64,000 nt of DNA, from the NCBI GenBank assembly GCA_907163345.1, contig CAJQUN010000001.1:5146001-5210000 (forward strand), read 5' to 3'. A program made the position numbers and the translations under genes. This DNA is from Haberlea rhodopensis. Its lineage: Eukaryota; Streptophyta; Magnoliopsida; Lamiales; Gesneriaceae. Positions 1-10,913 of the stretch are shown piece after piece. The notes beneath the pieces were generated by a model that searched no databases, was not told where the DNA came from, and saw only the letters and a list, made by a program, of their open reading frames with translations. Position 1 is the stretch's first letter, and every line of letters starts with the position of its first letter.

Positions 1-1245
1 TAAAGGCAGCTAATTTAACTAAAAAGAAAATTAGTGGACGGATTTTGCCACAGAATAAGAATTTTCCCAAGAATTTTTATTAGTTCTAAATGATTATTAA
101 AACATTATAACAAAAGAAAGTTAACTGAATTATAATATATAAAAAATCGTTGAATAATAGTGGACTATTGCTGGGTTTTAGATCAAAGTTTTCTTAAAAA
201 AATTATAAAAATTGAAATAATATTTGGATATGATGAATTGTAATGAATATTTTAGAATAAAAACTATATATAATATAAGGATAAGAAATTTAGAGCTAAA
301 ACACTGGATGAAGAAAATTACATATAAAATCACAAAAGAAAAAAGAAAAGTCATGGGAGGAAAGATTGCCCTTCATTCTGTATTTCTGTTCCTTACAGAA
401 TGGCCTCCATTTTCATTAACTTGATTGCATGGATTGGGCTTCTACAAAGTAAAATAGGCCTTTGAATGGGATTGGGCTACTTACATGAAGGCCCTATATC
501 AATCTCCTATGAGTCAAAATGATTCATCTGCATCGATCAGCCGAAGCCCACCACAACCCGCCATCAAATGGATCATGGTGAGCCGGTGTGCCAATTTGAC
601 AGATTGGAAAAACCTCGACTCAACCCAAATCACTTTAGATAGCGAGTTAGCGGCTAAAACAACAAAAAAATTGAAAACCAAACTCACAAAAAAACCACTA
701 TATTCATAAATGATCCATTATATTTAACAAAGTAGCTCAACAATAAATATAATTAGCATAAGAAATCGTTACCAATTTTAGGCAACCATTTTCTGTGGCA
801 CAATTGGCTAACTCACTATAGCCCGAGAAAATATCAGAGCACAGATAAGTTTTGCAAATGAATTTTAGGCAACGACGAAGGGGGAATTGGAAGTCTGGAA
901 GATAGTAAACGAACCGAGGACTGCATCAGACTAACTCCCACTGCATGACATGGTCTGTAGGAGGACAATGTTCTGATGCTTTCAGTGGTGCATCTAGAGA
1001 TAACCGAGTTTTGTGATGAGTGAGCTCAGGTTTATAATATTCTCAAAAAATTTCGAGGTCAATTGACAAGGCATTTGAAAAATGGGAGAGTCGTGTGTTT
1101 GAATGCACGTTAAAACAAACGTCAATGTATTCAAAAAATTTAGCAACACCTGATGGGGTAAAAATTGAAATCTATCATTTTCAAGGTGCACTTTGCAAAT
1201 TATGTCAGCCAACAGAAACTGGATTTCTTCACCACCCTTATACGA
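1..1245. other. AT-rich intergenic DNA, no gene seen
   Basis: The open frames here are short, lack recognisable domains and look like chance frames. I see no coding exon, RNA gene or clear transposon end in this stretch. It ends at the target-site duplication of the element that begins at 1246. Confidence 0.6.
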
Positions 1246-2085
1246 GGATTATTTATCAAAATATTATAAAAAATAAAAAAAAAATCAAAAATACCGTAAC
1301 AAAAAAAGTGATTACAAAAATACAAACGGGGCTTCTATTTCATTCAATTTGACCCTTTTGTGGACACACCCTGTGGGTTAGAACCTCTCTGATTCATCAT
1401 CTATACCCATTACGGATCAGCCGGAACCTCAATACTGTGGCCCGAAGATACGTCATTTGGTCTAGTTTAGTGATAGAAGTGGGTCAGCTTGGTTCGCTCA
1501 GGCCCCGAAACTGACCCGCGACACGACCTTACCTTAGCTGGATCTCGCTGGTGCCACCTAAACGGCTTGTTCTACGCTTTCAAAACTGAGCTTCACGGAC
1601 AGTTCGGTTCCTATCTACCGTTGGTGTTAAAGGCTTTTATGCTTATCGGTAATCGCGCTTCCTTTAGCGTAGACCACCCTTTATTTAGTATTTAGTTCTT
1701 ATCTTACCTCGAGGAGAAGAGGCATCAGACGATAGAAGCTAGCGGATGATAGGGACAGACGAAGCTACTAGGAGACTGCTCAGACTGAACTAACTAGCGT
1801 TTACAGTAACTCGCCATTTGAAGAAGTGGCGGGTTCAAAGTTGAACCCGCCACTTCAAGTGGCAAGTTCAACTTTTTTTTGGATATTAATTTTTTTTTTT
1901 AAAATTTCGTTTTTAAATTTTTTTTTTATATTTGAATAATTTAAAAATAAAACAACGGATTGTGATACATCTCTATATGCTGACAACATCGAATCACCGT
2001 AAGAATAGGAGATATAAAATTGCTAGTAACTGTTCAAAAATTTGCATTAAAATTAAAACCAGCATTTAAATTTATTATGTACTAC

Positions 2086-2127
<42 letters not shown>

Positions 2128-3032
2128 GTATATATATAATCAAACAAGGCATTGACATAGTGATTATCATATCATATATTATCAATATAAGATATCTCGA
2201 GTTCGAATCCTCTCCACTACCCTAAAAAAGTTTGCTCCTGAAGGATTATTATAACTTGAATGGTCTTTTTAATTATGTTCTGATAAATTATCTAAATTTT
2301 ATAATTTATGACAAATTATTTTTTACTATTTTCCTAAATACTAAGCCAAGCCAAACATCAAACTTGAGAATATTCGAGAAATCGATTTTGTCAAATTTGA
2401 AATCAAAAATTGTTAATCAAATTTAAATAAGAAAAATTATAATTTTGATTATGCATGTTTTTCTACTAGAAAAACATAATATCCAGCCATATATACGTCT
2501 CTCAATTATAATAATATAGAAGCAAAACATGCATAATCAAAATTATATATATTGATAATATATGATATGATAATCACTATGTCAATGTCTTGTTTGATTA
2601 TATATATACATTATATATATATATATAATGTAGTAAATAATAAATTTAAATGCTGGTTTTAATTTTAATGCAAATTTTTGAACAGTTACTAGCAATTTTA
2701 TATCTCCTTTTTTTACGGTGATTCGATGTTGTCAGCATATAGAGATGTACTACAATCCATTGTTTTTTTTTTAAATTATTCAAATATAAAAAAAAATTTT
2801 AAAAACGAAATTAAAAAAAAAAATTAATATCCATTGAACCCGCCACTTCAAGTGGCGGGTTCAACTTTTTTCAAAAAAAAGTTGAACTTGCCACTTGAAG
2901 TGGCGGGTTCAACTTCAAAAAAGTTGAACCCGCCACTTCAAGTGGCGAGTTACTGTATTTTTGTAATCACTTTTTTTGTTACGGTATTTTTGAATTTTTT
3001 TTTATTTTTTATAATATTTTGATAAATAATCC
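1246..3032. mobile_element. Mutator-like foldback element with long inverted arms
   Basis: The two ends are inverted copies: about 1246-1326 plus 1804-2189 on the left pairs with about 2540-3032 on the right. Pairing continues into the loop, where a short inverted pair lies at about 2438-2463 and 2521-2550. The outer ends begin GGATTATTTATC. The flanks repeat CCTTATACGA (1236-1245 and 3033-3042), a 9-10 bp target-site duplication typical of Mutator-like elements. The arms contain repeated palindromes built on GAACCCGCCACTTC and AAGTGGCGGGTTC. An AT dinucleotide run lies in each arm (about 2088-2125 on the left). No transposase is present, so the element is non-autonomous. The left arm is interrupted by a separate insert. 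It ends about 125 bp from the stop codon of the RING gene. Confidence 0.85.
1327..1803. other. Organelle-like insert splitting the left arm of the foldback element
   Basis: The right arm reads straight through the point where the left arm is interrupted, so about 475 bp was inserted after the element formed. The insert is visibly richer in G and C than its surroundings and has no inverted ends, poly-A tail or retroelement motif. The junction shows only about 2 bp of shared sequence, as expected for end-joining. Composition and texture resemble plant mitochondrial intergenic DNA, so a NUMT is my best guess. I cannot name a mitochondrial gene in it, and another foreign segment is possible. Confidence 0.45.
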
Positions 3033-3157
3033 CCTTATACGAAGCCAATGTCGCAGAAGCAAAATTTAAACCAATAAACTATCACAAATCTCTGTAAATT
3101 AGGGCAATGAAAAAATGGCAGACAATGTTCCACAATTACAAATGGCCAGATTCAATT

Positions 3158-3733
3158 TCACGGAGGAGTTGAGGGTTTCGCCGAACACTTGGTTCTGCAA
3201 GTAGGACAAGAAGAGTGCAAAAGCAGCCATTGCTGAATACAGTTCACATGAAATCCATGCTTACACTCCTCCAAAACCCTAAGTTTCTCCCCAATTGCGA
3301 ACTCCGATAAGCAGATTATACACTCCATCTCTTTCCCCGCCAGCTTCATCTCCAGAGTATAATTCAGAACTTCAATTTCCTCCTCCGAATCCCCCGGGCA
3401 GCTTCCGAGCTCCTCTTTCCCATTGTCCGACGTCTGCTGTAGTTGCCTCCGCCTCCGTCTACAATGCATCCGTATTACGTATCGAATGGCGGCGTTAACC
3501 GCGAGACCGCAGATCAATGCGCATAAGAGGATGGCGATTACTAAGGCCGTGTTTGCCTTGAATTCCTTGGAATTGGAATACGGCCACCACGGACACCTCT
3601 GCACGTCACATTTGGACGACGGATACGGCGACACTGCTGCTGCTGATGCGGTGAAAGCTGGTGAAGATAAGTGGCTGTGATATTCATCCAGAGAATATGG
3701 TGTGTCCCGCATTTCTTTGTATGTACAAATCAA
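3158..3733 (-). CDS. ATL-type RING-H2 finger E3 ubiquitin ligase, membrane anchored
   Basis: This intronless frame encodes 191 residues. Residues 62-88 form one hydrophobic membrane segment, followed by a basic run (CRRRRR at 91-96) and an acidic stretch near 115-121. The C-terminal RING-H2 finger has C138, C141, C157, H159, H162, C165, C176 and C179. Its spacing C-x2-C-x15-C-x1-H-x2-H-x2-C-x10-C-x2-C matches the ATL family, and the ATL tryptophan is present (W169 in QQWL). ATL proteins recruit an E2 enzyme and ubiquitinate targets from endomembranes or the plasma membrane. Layout and length fit the short ATL79/ATL80-like members, but I cannot fix the orthologue, and the family GLD motif between membrane segment and RING is not obvious. 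The first ATG is used; an in-frame Met at residue 8 is an alternative start. Confidence 0.9.
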   Translation of the reverse strand: MICTYKEMRDTPYSLDEYHSHLSSPAFTASAAAVSPYPSSKCDVQRCPWWPYSNSKEFKANTALVIAILLCALICGLAVNAAIRYVIRMHCRRRRRQLQQTSDNGKEELGSCPGDSEEEIEVLNYTLEMKLAGKEMECIICLSEFAIGEKLRVLEECKHGFHVNCIQQWLLLHSSCPTCRTKCSAKPSTPP

Positions 3734-3964
3734 AATTTGATGATTTTTCTTTGTTTTTTGAGTTTTATTGTTTAAGCAAAAAAATGGCGAGTTGAGGGAA
3801 TGACTGAAGGAATTCGTGATGAGATAAATTGAAGAAGAAAGACGAATATAAATGAAATGAAATCCATGCTATGCTTAGCTTTGTGTTTACTCAAGTTTGA
3901 GTCACCTTCCATATATAATGTCCATACGTAATTAATAAAAAAATCAATGAAAGAGAGGTGGTGG
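3734..3964. other. 5' flank of the RING-H2 gene
   Basis: This short AT-rich stretch upstream of the minus-strand RING gene should hold its 5' UTR and core promoter. I cannot point to a specific element. Its far end, 3957-3964, is GGTGGTGG, the target-site duplication of the next MITE. Confidence 0.4.
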
Positions 3965-4261
3965 TAGGGGTGCTTAACGGATCGGACCGGTCCGGAACCG
4001 GCCGATTCCGAATCCATTAAGCATGTAACCGGTCCGGTATGTTAAGGAACTGGATTGGACCCGGTTCCGGGTCGATCCGGTCCGAACCTGTTTTCTTTTC
4101 TTTTTTTTTGAATTTTTTTTTGTATGCTGACACTTTTTAAAAAAAAAAAAATTTTTTAAAAATGTACCGGTTCTGGTTTCGGACCGGACTAACCAGTCCG
4201 ATTCCGAGTTCGGTCCGGTTTCGGGCCGGTCCGGATTGACTCGGCCCGATAAGCACCCCTA
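3965..4261. mobile_element. hAT-type MITE (TAGGGGTGCTTA ends)
   Basis: The element is 297 bp. It begins TAGGGGTGCTTAACGG and its other end, read on the opposite strand, is TAGGGGTGCTTATCGG. It is flanked by a perfect 8-bp direct repeat, GGTGGTGG (3957-3964 and 4262-4269), the hallmark of hAT insertion. The interior repeats CCGGTCCGG-like and GGTTCCGG-like words in both orientations around a T-rich/A-rich core. It has no coding capacity. It sits in the upstream region of the RING-H2 gene, about 230 bp from its ATG. A relative lies at 54324-54701. Confidence 0.9.
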
Positions 4262-4269
4262 GGTGGTGG

Positions 4270-4604
4270 GTGTAGACAAGAGCATTGTTGCTTTTGCTTA
4301 AAGTTAGAAAAAATTATTTTTAAGTAAAATCATTTAGAGTTTACTATTAAACTAAAAAAAACAACTTAACAAACTTCAAATTATTACAAAATTGTTGTAA
4401 CACATATAAAAGCAGTGAAAAACATCTCACGACCTGCTTCTATGATTTTGCTTTTATTACTTATTTTTAGAGAACCACTATCAGAAGCAATGAAATAAAA
4501 CACTCAAAATCTATTTTTTTTGTCTGAAAATCAGATACAGTTTTGAAAAGTAATTGCATACACCAACTTAATTTCTTTATAATATTTGTCAGCAGTATAA
4601 ATTA

Positions 4605-4646
<42 letters not shown>

Positions 4647-4778
4647 TTTTTGGTTCTTAAATAATTTTTTATAAAAAGTTCAAAAATTATATCAAAATTA
4701 AAGATTTTAGAAATGCCATATGCTCAAGGCAAGTAATTAATATCTAGAGCATGAGACCAAAACAATTTTAATCTTATT
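4270..4778. other. AT-rich spacer with an AT microsatellite
   Basis: There is no gene. An AT dinucleotide run lies at about 4607-4641. The rest is AT-rich without recognisable structure. A degraded gypsy LTR begins at 4779. Confidence 0.6.
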
Positions 4779-5096
4779 TGTTACCTAAAATATAGTAGGT
4801 GGTGTTTTCAAAGTGAACAATAGCTCTCCCTTGAATATAGGATGAGCTATCCTGCAAACAAGATGTTAGATGGGAGTCGGAGAGGAGTTCTCCTGCGAAA
4901 CCCCTCTGACGATCAAGTTAATACTGAAAAGAGTAGCAAAGTAAAAGAATCAACTTGCATGATAAATTTTCTGATCCGCTTTCTAACTAACAAAACTCAG
5001 ATTTATAAGGGAAGAGGGAACAACTTGTAACGATTCGCCCAGGGTTTAGGAGACACTACCTGATGTTGGGGGCGGGATGATATTCACAGGCGGGGT
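4779..5096 (-). repeat. Left (3') LTR, truncated
   Basis: This copy matches the right LTR at 6118-6440 from TGTTACCT to a GGGGGCGGG-ATGA stretch, then diverges where gag sequence begins. Substitutions are scattered between the copies, so the insertion is old. Confidence 0.7.
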
Positions 5097-6062
5097 TTTG
5101 CAAGACTTGTTTGTCCTCACATATACAGACTGCCTCTTCCATGGAAACTTTCAATTTCGTATATTGAGAGAAACACCCGAGTTGTGCCCCTTTCGTGGGC
5201 TGTTTCTCCACCTGCCTTGAATGTCTCTCCACACTCTTCCCGACCTCCTTCTTCCTTAGTTTCTGAGCCTCTTCCACATTAATGTATTTTTCAGCTCGGG
5301 TGAGTAGATCATCATAGGTAATAGGAGGTTTCTTGACCAGGGAACGGAAGAAGTCCCCTCCTCACAGGCCTTGGGTGAAGGCACTGGTCAGAATCTCAGC
5401 CGGACAGGTCGGTATTTCAAGTATCACAGTATTGAAATTTTTGATATACTCTGAAGTGGCTCGACCTTAGCTTGCCTCATTTTGAATAAGCTTAGTGATG
5501 TCCTCTTACTTGCTGCTTGCATACTGATGTAAACATGCGGAGCTGAACCCTGCGAAGGAAGTAATGGATCCTGCCTCCAGCTGGTTGAACCATTTCTGGG
5601 CCGACTTCACCAGGGTGGTTAGAAACACTTTGCACTTTAGGTAGTCCGTGTAGCATGGCTGCATTCTCAAACCTGCCCAGATGTTCCTCCGGGTTCGCAC
5701 TCCCGTCATACTCCCAGCATTAGGAGGCCGGAAATTATTTGGGAGTTCCTCATTTACTATCAGGCACCCCATATTCCCTTCTTCATCATCTGGACCTCGT
5801 CTTTCAGCTCCTCCATCTGACCTTCTAGATTCGGGACAACAACCATTGGAGGGCGAGAGATAGCCACCTGTTCGGGTTCTTTCTCCTGCTGGAAGCTTTC
5901 CCTGGGTATATGCTCGGACGGGCCTACCTTTCTTTTCATGGTCTGTTCTACGGTGACTGCGATGAGGCGAGTGAGTTGTTCCAACGTAGCCCCAGGGGTG
6001 GTTGCTCTTCTCCATTGGCTGAGGCCTGAATTTCTCGGTTTTCCTCCTGGTCGGTTCTCCAC
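5056..6062 (-). pseudogene. Ty3/gypsy gag remnant
   Basis: Two overlapping minus-strand frames (starting at 6062 and 6015) and a third (5277-5056) carry pieces of a gypsy gag. The 6015 frame ends with a capsid-like stretch containing KCKVFLTTL and KWFNQL, the usual pattern of plant gypsy gag. The 6062 frame has the charged N-terminal region. The reading frame is broken, no zinc knuckle is visible and no pol follows. It is not expected to make a working protein. Confidence 0.7.
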
Positions 6063-6117
6063 TTTCTTACCATTATATCAACTTCTTTTGCTACAGTTCC
6101 TAGAGATGGTGCCAATT

Positions 6118-6880
6118 GTTACCTGAAAATATGGTAGTGGGTGTTTTCAAAGTGAACAATAGCTGTCCCATGAAAATAGGATGGACTATCCTGCAAAACA
6201 AGATGTTAGAGGGGAGCCATAGAGGAGTTCTCCAGCGAAATCCCTCCAACGATCAAGTTAGTACCGGAAAGAGCAGTAAAGTAAAAGAATCAACTTGCAG
6301 GATAAATTTTCTGATCCCCTTTCTAACTAACAAAACACAGATTTATAAGGGAAGAGGGAACAACTTGTAACTGTTCGCCCAGGGTTTAGGAGACACTACC
6401 TGATGTTGGGGGCGGGGATGAGAGCCACATGCGGGGAGACCACAGACAACTGTTACATATTATGTACGATTTTCCCAGCTTTAACGATTCTGCATGTACT
6501 CGATGTACTTGACCGTCTTCTGATTGGTTGGTGGGCATAGCCTTTGCTTTAATAGGTGTCCGACTCCTGTAGCCTCAGTCTCGGTACACAAGACCGCATC
6601 AGGGGTGTCAGACGGCCACAACACGGGGTGATGGATAGGACTTAGCTCGGGACCGTCCAGATGACTCAAGATTACTTTCCTGGGAGACAAGTAGTTGGGC
6701 TCGGGTCGGACGGGAATCACATCGGTAGATGGTTTGAAATGGGGTGACCTTTTACCTCGGCTGCCGAGGTGATGCACGCCACTGGATCGAACTCGGCCTC
6801 GGAGGACGAAGGATGGTACTCAGCCCGAGTACCGCCACTTTCACATATGTCGTGCATATGCCCATTCAAGAATAAAGCTC
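6118..6880 (-). repeat. Right (5') LTR of the gypsy remnant
   Basis: The first 320 bp match the left LTR. The sequence continues as a moderately G+C-rich block to about 6850-6880, unlike the AT-rich DNA beyond. The 98-codon frame at 6481-6777 lies inside it and has no recognisable domain. The inner boundary is well supported by TG...CA and the primer site; the outer boundary is approximate. Confidence 0.55.
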
Positions 6881-7419
6881 CTCATTACGGCATATGTATC
6901 AATGTATACAACAAATATCCGTTCCGTTTGTTTTATATTTTTATTTAAAGTAAAAAATTTTAGAACTATATTTATTATCCTAAAAATATGTCAGTTCAAT
7001 AAAGAAAGACTCATGTTCTTAGCCAGATCACGAAGTCATATAGTGTATTCAGGCACAAGTCACTTATTATTCATTGCTTGCCGCAATAAGAGGGCTTGGC
7101 AAAGATGCTTTTAGCTTTTGAATTATTAACTGATTCTTTATGCATCAGAACTTGGAAGTGGTACAAGTATGTACAATACCACTAAAGTTACATGTTTATG
7201 CAATACTCTGTCGATTTGGATTCTTATAATAATTTTTTGAGTGTTTCGGATTACTTGTCAATACTAGCTTCGATTTGAATTTGAATTAGCTTCTGGGGCC
7301 ACAAGGTTTGGAGCTGATTATTTGATTTTGCCAAAGATACTTTATTCTTAAATATTGAATATCCACAACTCTATTACTGTTTATTGGTCAATCTCTTTAT
7401 TTTTAATATTTTTCTATTA
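6881..7419. other. AT-rich intergenic DNA, nothing recognised
   Basis: I see no exon, repeat end or RNA gene in this stretch. Confidence 0.5.
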
Positions 7420-7432
7420 TTTGACGAAATGG

Positions 7433-7553
7433 CGCTGAAACAGCCTATTGCATTATAAGAGAAGACTGCGTATAATAGGTCATAAATAACCCGACCCCTT
7501 CCCAACCCACGCATAGCGGGATCTTCGTTCTCCGGGGTTTGCCTTTTTTTTTG
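7433..7553 (+). mobile_element. 5'-truncated SINE with perfect target-site duplication
   Basis: The block contains CGCATAGCGGGATCTTCG followed by a CCGGGG-TTTGCC stretch and a run of nine T residues, which resembles the 3' end of plant tRNA-derived SINEs that finish in T. It is flanked by a perfect 13-bp direct repeat, TTTGACGAAATGG (7420-7432 and 7554-7566). Only about 120 bp is present and no A or B promoter box is seen, so the copy is 5'-truncated. Confidence 0.75.
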
Positions 7554-7839
7554 TTTGACGAAATGGGTTACTCATCAACATACGGATAATTGGTGAAGTG
7601 CTGAATATTCAATCATGGGGGCGACGGTTGTGGTTAAAAAGCAGACCCATGACAAAATCCAAAACATTTAAAGTAGAAATGGTCCATTTTGGTGTCAAAG
7701 AGGTCCCCCACCAATCACCGTAGTTAATGGTCCATTTTGCACTTCTGCCATGGAATCGTAGAACTGTAAGCTAGGGAATACTATAAAAGAGGATATGAAC
7801 TATTACTGTTTACTAGATCACACGTATTATAAGAAATAT

Positions 7840-8371
7840 GGAAAATTACAAAAAAACATCTTATAATTTGGTTCAAATTTCATTTTGCAATTATTATTTC
7901 AAAAATTACAGTTTACATCCTCAACTTTCATGAATTGTAACACTTTGCATCCTATTAACTCGATTTTATATTTTTATCAAAGATTTATCGTTGCATTTCA
8001 TCACCACCTTGCATATTCAAATTTAGATCTTCTTAGGCTAACTATTGTAAATTTCTCAAAAATAAAAAGAATATTTTTGGTATCGAAATTCCCTAGTTGT
8101 TTGATTTCGAAAAATAGAATTTTGACACCCCAAATATCTATTTTGATTTTTTTAAAAAAATTAGAATAACTAACTAAAGAGACTCTAAGTTTGAATATGT
8201 AAGGCGATGATGGAATGCTGCGATGAATCTTCGATAAAAATACAAAATCGAGTCATGAGAATGCAAAGTGTTACAATTCATGAAAGTTGATAATGTAAAA
8301 TGTAATTGTTCAAACAATGGTTGCAAAGTGAAATGTGGACCAAACTATAGGTTGTTTTTTGTAATTTTCCG
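7840..8371. mobile_element. MITE with long inverted repeats and a 9-10 bp target duplication
   Basis: The element is about 532 bp. It starts GGAAAATTACAAAAAA and its opposite end reads CGGAAAATTACAAAAAA on the other strand. The inverted arms run for roughly 200 bp each with scattered mismatches. TAAGAAATAT flanks it on both sides (7830-7839 and 8372-8381), which fits a Mutator-like origin. The short frames inside are by-products of the arms and no transposase is present. Confidence 0.85.
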
Positions 8372-8381
8372 TAAGAAATAT

Positions 8382-9653
8382 AATTTTCTTATAATTATTT
8401 TTGAAATAATAAATTCAGACTCTAATATTTTGCAAATAAAATTTATCACTATGAATTTACATGTTTGATCAATAATCATTGAAAATTTTAACTGTCTTTT
8501 GCATATGAATTTTTTTTATTAATCTCACATGTTAATTATTATATGGATAGTGTTAGTTACTACATGATTTACAGAATTATTCATCGTAGTCTCTTTCTTA
8601 ACCAATGATATGAAATAGAGTGAAGCTGATATTTTGTAACCCAGCTCATTTTATTATTTTCCTTATCAATAAGAAAGTATATTTTTGAAGTTGTAAATAT
8701 GATATATCACAATGGATTTTATAGTCCTCACTCTTAATAAATTGTTGTTGTTGTTGTTGATGATATTTAGGAACAAACGTTTGCTGTTTAACCAAAAAAT
8801 ATAGCGGTTGGTAAAGATGTAACTGAAATCTTTTAAACCACACAACAATTTAAGTGTTATGTTTCGATCATTCGCTCAGAAAGAACAGTTATTACATTCC
8901 AACAGATATTATTTTAGACAATACATTCATGATCAAATTAAATCCAAATTAATTTAGAGTCCACCCGAATTGGAACGTGTAGAGAAGAACCTCTTCCACT
9001 ACTCTCTAATATGGTGTAGTGGTTGCTACCTAACGATAATATCCCGAGGGATTACATGATATGAATAATCATAACAAATTTGAGAATATTCTCAACATTT
9101 GATGTGCCTCGACATCAAACCCACCCTCCAATTTGAGATTTTATGTAAGAAAAAAATGGGTGGCTGATGTAATTATTCCTTATATTAAATGTATTGGAAT
9201 TTTAAAAGTTAGCAGCAATAAAAGGAATTCTCACTTACAAGCCACATGTTTTTCTGTGTACTCTGCTTTGCTGATGAAAGCTTCTTCAATTTTTAAGGTT
9301 CCTTTTCCTTCTTCTTTTTGTTTCTTTTGTCCTCACCTTTATTTTTATTCATCTTTCTTAAAGGTTTTTTCTTTTTTTGGGTGAATACTCCAAAAATCTT
9401 ACTCAGTATACATGCATAAATAAAGGAAATTGCACTTGTGTGGTTTCAAATTTACGACATGAGATCTGATATTATGGTAAAAATAACTTATTCATTCAGC
9501 TTGAACACATGAATGTCAACCATTAACACTTGCAATAATCAACAAAATCAATTATTTAAACGCAATATTCATTATTAAATTTATATAAAAACATCTCCAA
9601 TTAAAACCCAACAAAATTCCATGAAAAAAAAATTGAATCTATCCACTTCTATG
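8382..9653. other. AT-rich intergenic DNA
   Basis: I see no gene. There is a short GTT trinucleotide run near 8743-8759. The remaining sequence holds no element I can bound. Confidence 0.5.
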
Positions 9654-10338
9654 ATGCACGGACACTCCTAATATCACTCGGTGCAGTGTCCGACACTTCT
9701 CGTATAGTCATCGGACACGTGTCGGACACGCCATGCAGCGTGCCCTTTATTTTATTAATAAAATAAAATCGGACACCCGTGTCGACACTCCCCTCAAAAT
9801 CGAACACTCGTGTCGTATATGGCTGATGAGAGTGTCCGAGTCGTGTCTGACACAGAAAGAACACTTTTGGGTGATAATTGTACAATTTAAATTTTTTTGG
9901 CTAAAATAAATTTAGAGGTATTACTTAAACTTTCTTTAATTGAAGTAATATACATTTGATGTTAGTATGAACTATACAATGATGATTTCAGTGACATGCA
10001 TTTATATATATTATTTTTGAATTTGGTAAGAATATTTTTAGTGTTATATTTTATTTGGACGTGTTTGTTAAACTTTATATTAATTAAAGTAATATGTATT
10101 TTGTGTTAATATGAGTGATATTATGATGATTCCAGTGACATGCATTTCTATATATACTTCTTGAATTTGATAAGAATATTTTTGTTAATTTTACATAGTT
10201 TTAGAATTTAAAAAATATGAATTTCTAGTATTTGTAATATATATATATATATATGTGTTGTATCCTGAAAATTTTAAAATACGTGTCGACGTGTCCGTAT
10301 CGTATCGTATCAATATCGCCGTGTTAGTGTCCGTGCAT
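9654..10338. mobile_element. MITE-like element with ATGCACGGACAC ends
   Basis: The left end reads ATGCACGGACACT and the right end is its inverted partner, AGTGTCCGTGCAT. Subterminal regions repeat GTGTCGGACAC-like and CGTGTCG words in both orientations, around an AT-rich middle of about 400 bp that contains an internal near-duplicate segment (about 9920-10030 and 10070-10165). I could not identify a target-site duplication, so the superfamily is open. Confidence 0.6.
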
Positions 10339-10567
10339 TTTTAATCCACATGTTTTCCCTCAATTTGGCCATGAAAGTCCAAAATGGTGGTGTCATAATC
10401 CAACAATCTTTGGATGATCTGTTCCACTTTATGCAAGGCAGGATATATACATTATTCAATTAGCATAGCATTTCCCTCGCGAAAAGGCAACCGGATAACC
10501 TTAATAATTTCATATGTAACAACAGTAACAGTAGTACTTTAACTGAAATCTTTGGTTCTTAAGATCA

Positions 10568-10913
10568 TGTTGGAGCATAACGATTATCCTTGCTGTGTGA
10601 TCAATCGAAATGCAGTGCTTGTGCTGCTCTACGTTTAAAATATTTGAGTTGCACCGTTACCATCAGCTATAACTTTTGGAAAGCGGCAATCACTTGATCC
10701 TACAATTTGTATCAGAACCAATGTCATATGTTCGATTCTCATTAGTTGTGAGGAATGCAATTATTGGGAGGGTGATTGTTGGGGTACAAAAATTGACCTG
10801 CTGTGTGATCGATCAAAACGTGGTGCTTGTGCTGCTGTACGGTTTAAAAGATTTGAGTTGCACCGTTACCATCAACTATAACTTTTAGTAAACGCCAAAC
10901 GCTTGATCCTATA
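10568..10913 (+). mobile_element. TRIM (terminal-repeat retrotransposon in miniature)
   Basis: Two direct repeats, about 10568-10704 and 10777-10913, start TGTTGG and share long matches (for example TTGAGTTGCACCGTTACC). The gap holds TTTGTATCAGAACCA just after the first repeat, a mutated form of the TGGTATCAGAGC initiator-Met tRNA primer site, and a purine run GGGAGGG just before the second. LTR, primer site, about 70 bp, polypurine tract and LTR is a TRIM layout. Flanks are GATCA and TATCA, a near-matching 5-bp duplication. A solo LTR of the same family lies near 54731. Confidence 0.75.

Larger units (their letters stand above)
4779..6880 (-). mobile_element. Eroded Ty3/gypsy LTR retrotransposon with internal deletion
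   Basis: A direct repeat of about 310 bp occurs at 4779-5096 and 6118-6440. Both copies start TGTTACCT and share long matching runs, so they are LTR portions. Between them lies gag-like coding sequence on the minus strand. Next to the right-hand LTR the minus strand reads GGCACCATCTCTAGG, close to the primer-binding sequence found after the 5' LTR in many plant gypsy elements. Protease, reverse transcriptase and integrase are missing, and the left LTR joins gag directly, so pol and part of the 3' LTR were deleted. The right LTR probably continues to about 6850-6880; its outer end and any target duplication were not resolved. Confidence 0.7.

Noticed and set aside
1489..1695. 68-codon frame in the G+C-richer insert
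   Set aside because: It has no recognisable domain and lies wholly inside the organelle-like insert.
2160..2222. GAGTTCGAATCC as the B box of a tRNA gene or SINE
   Set aside because: No A box or cloverleaf could be formed around it, and it sits in the loop-side part of the foldback element.
6481..6777. 98-codon minus-strand frame as a gene
   Set aside because: It lies within the right LTR of the gypsy remnant and has no domain.
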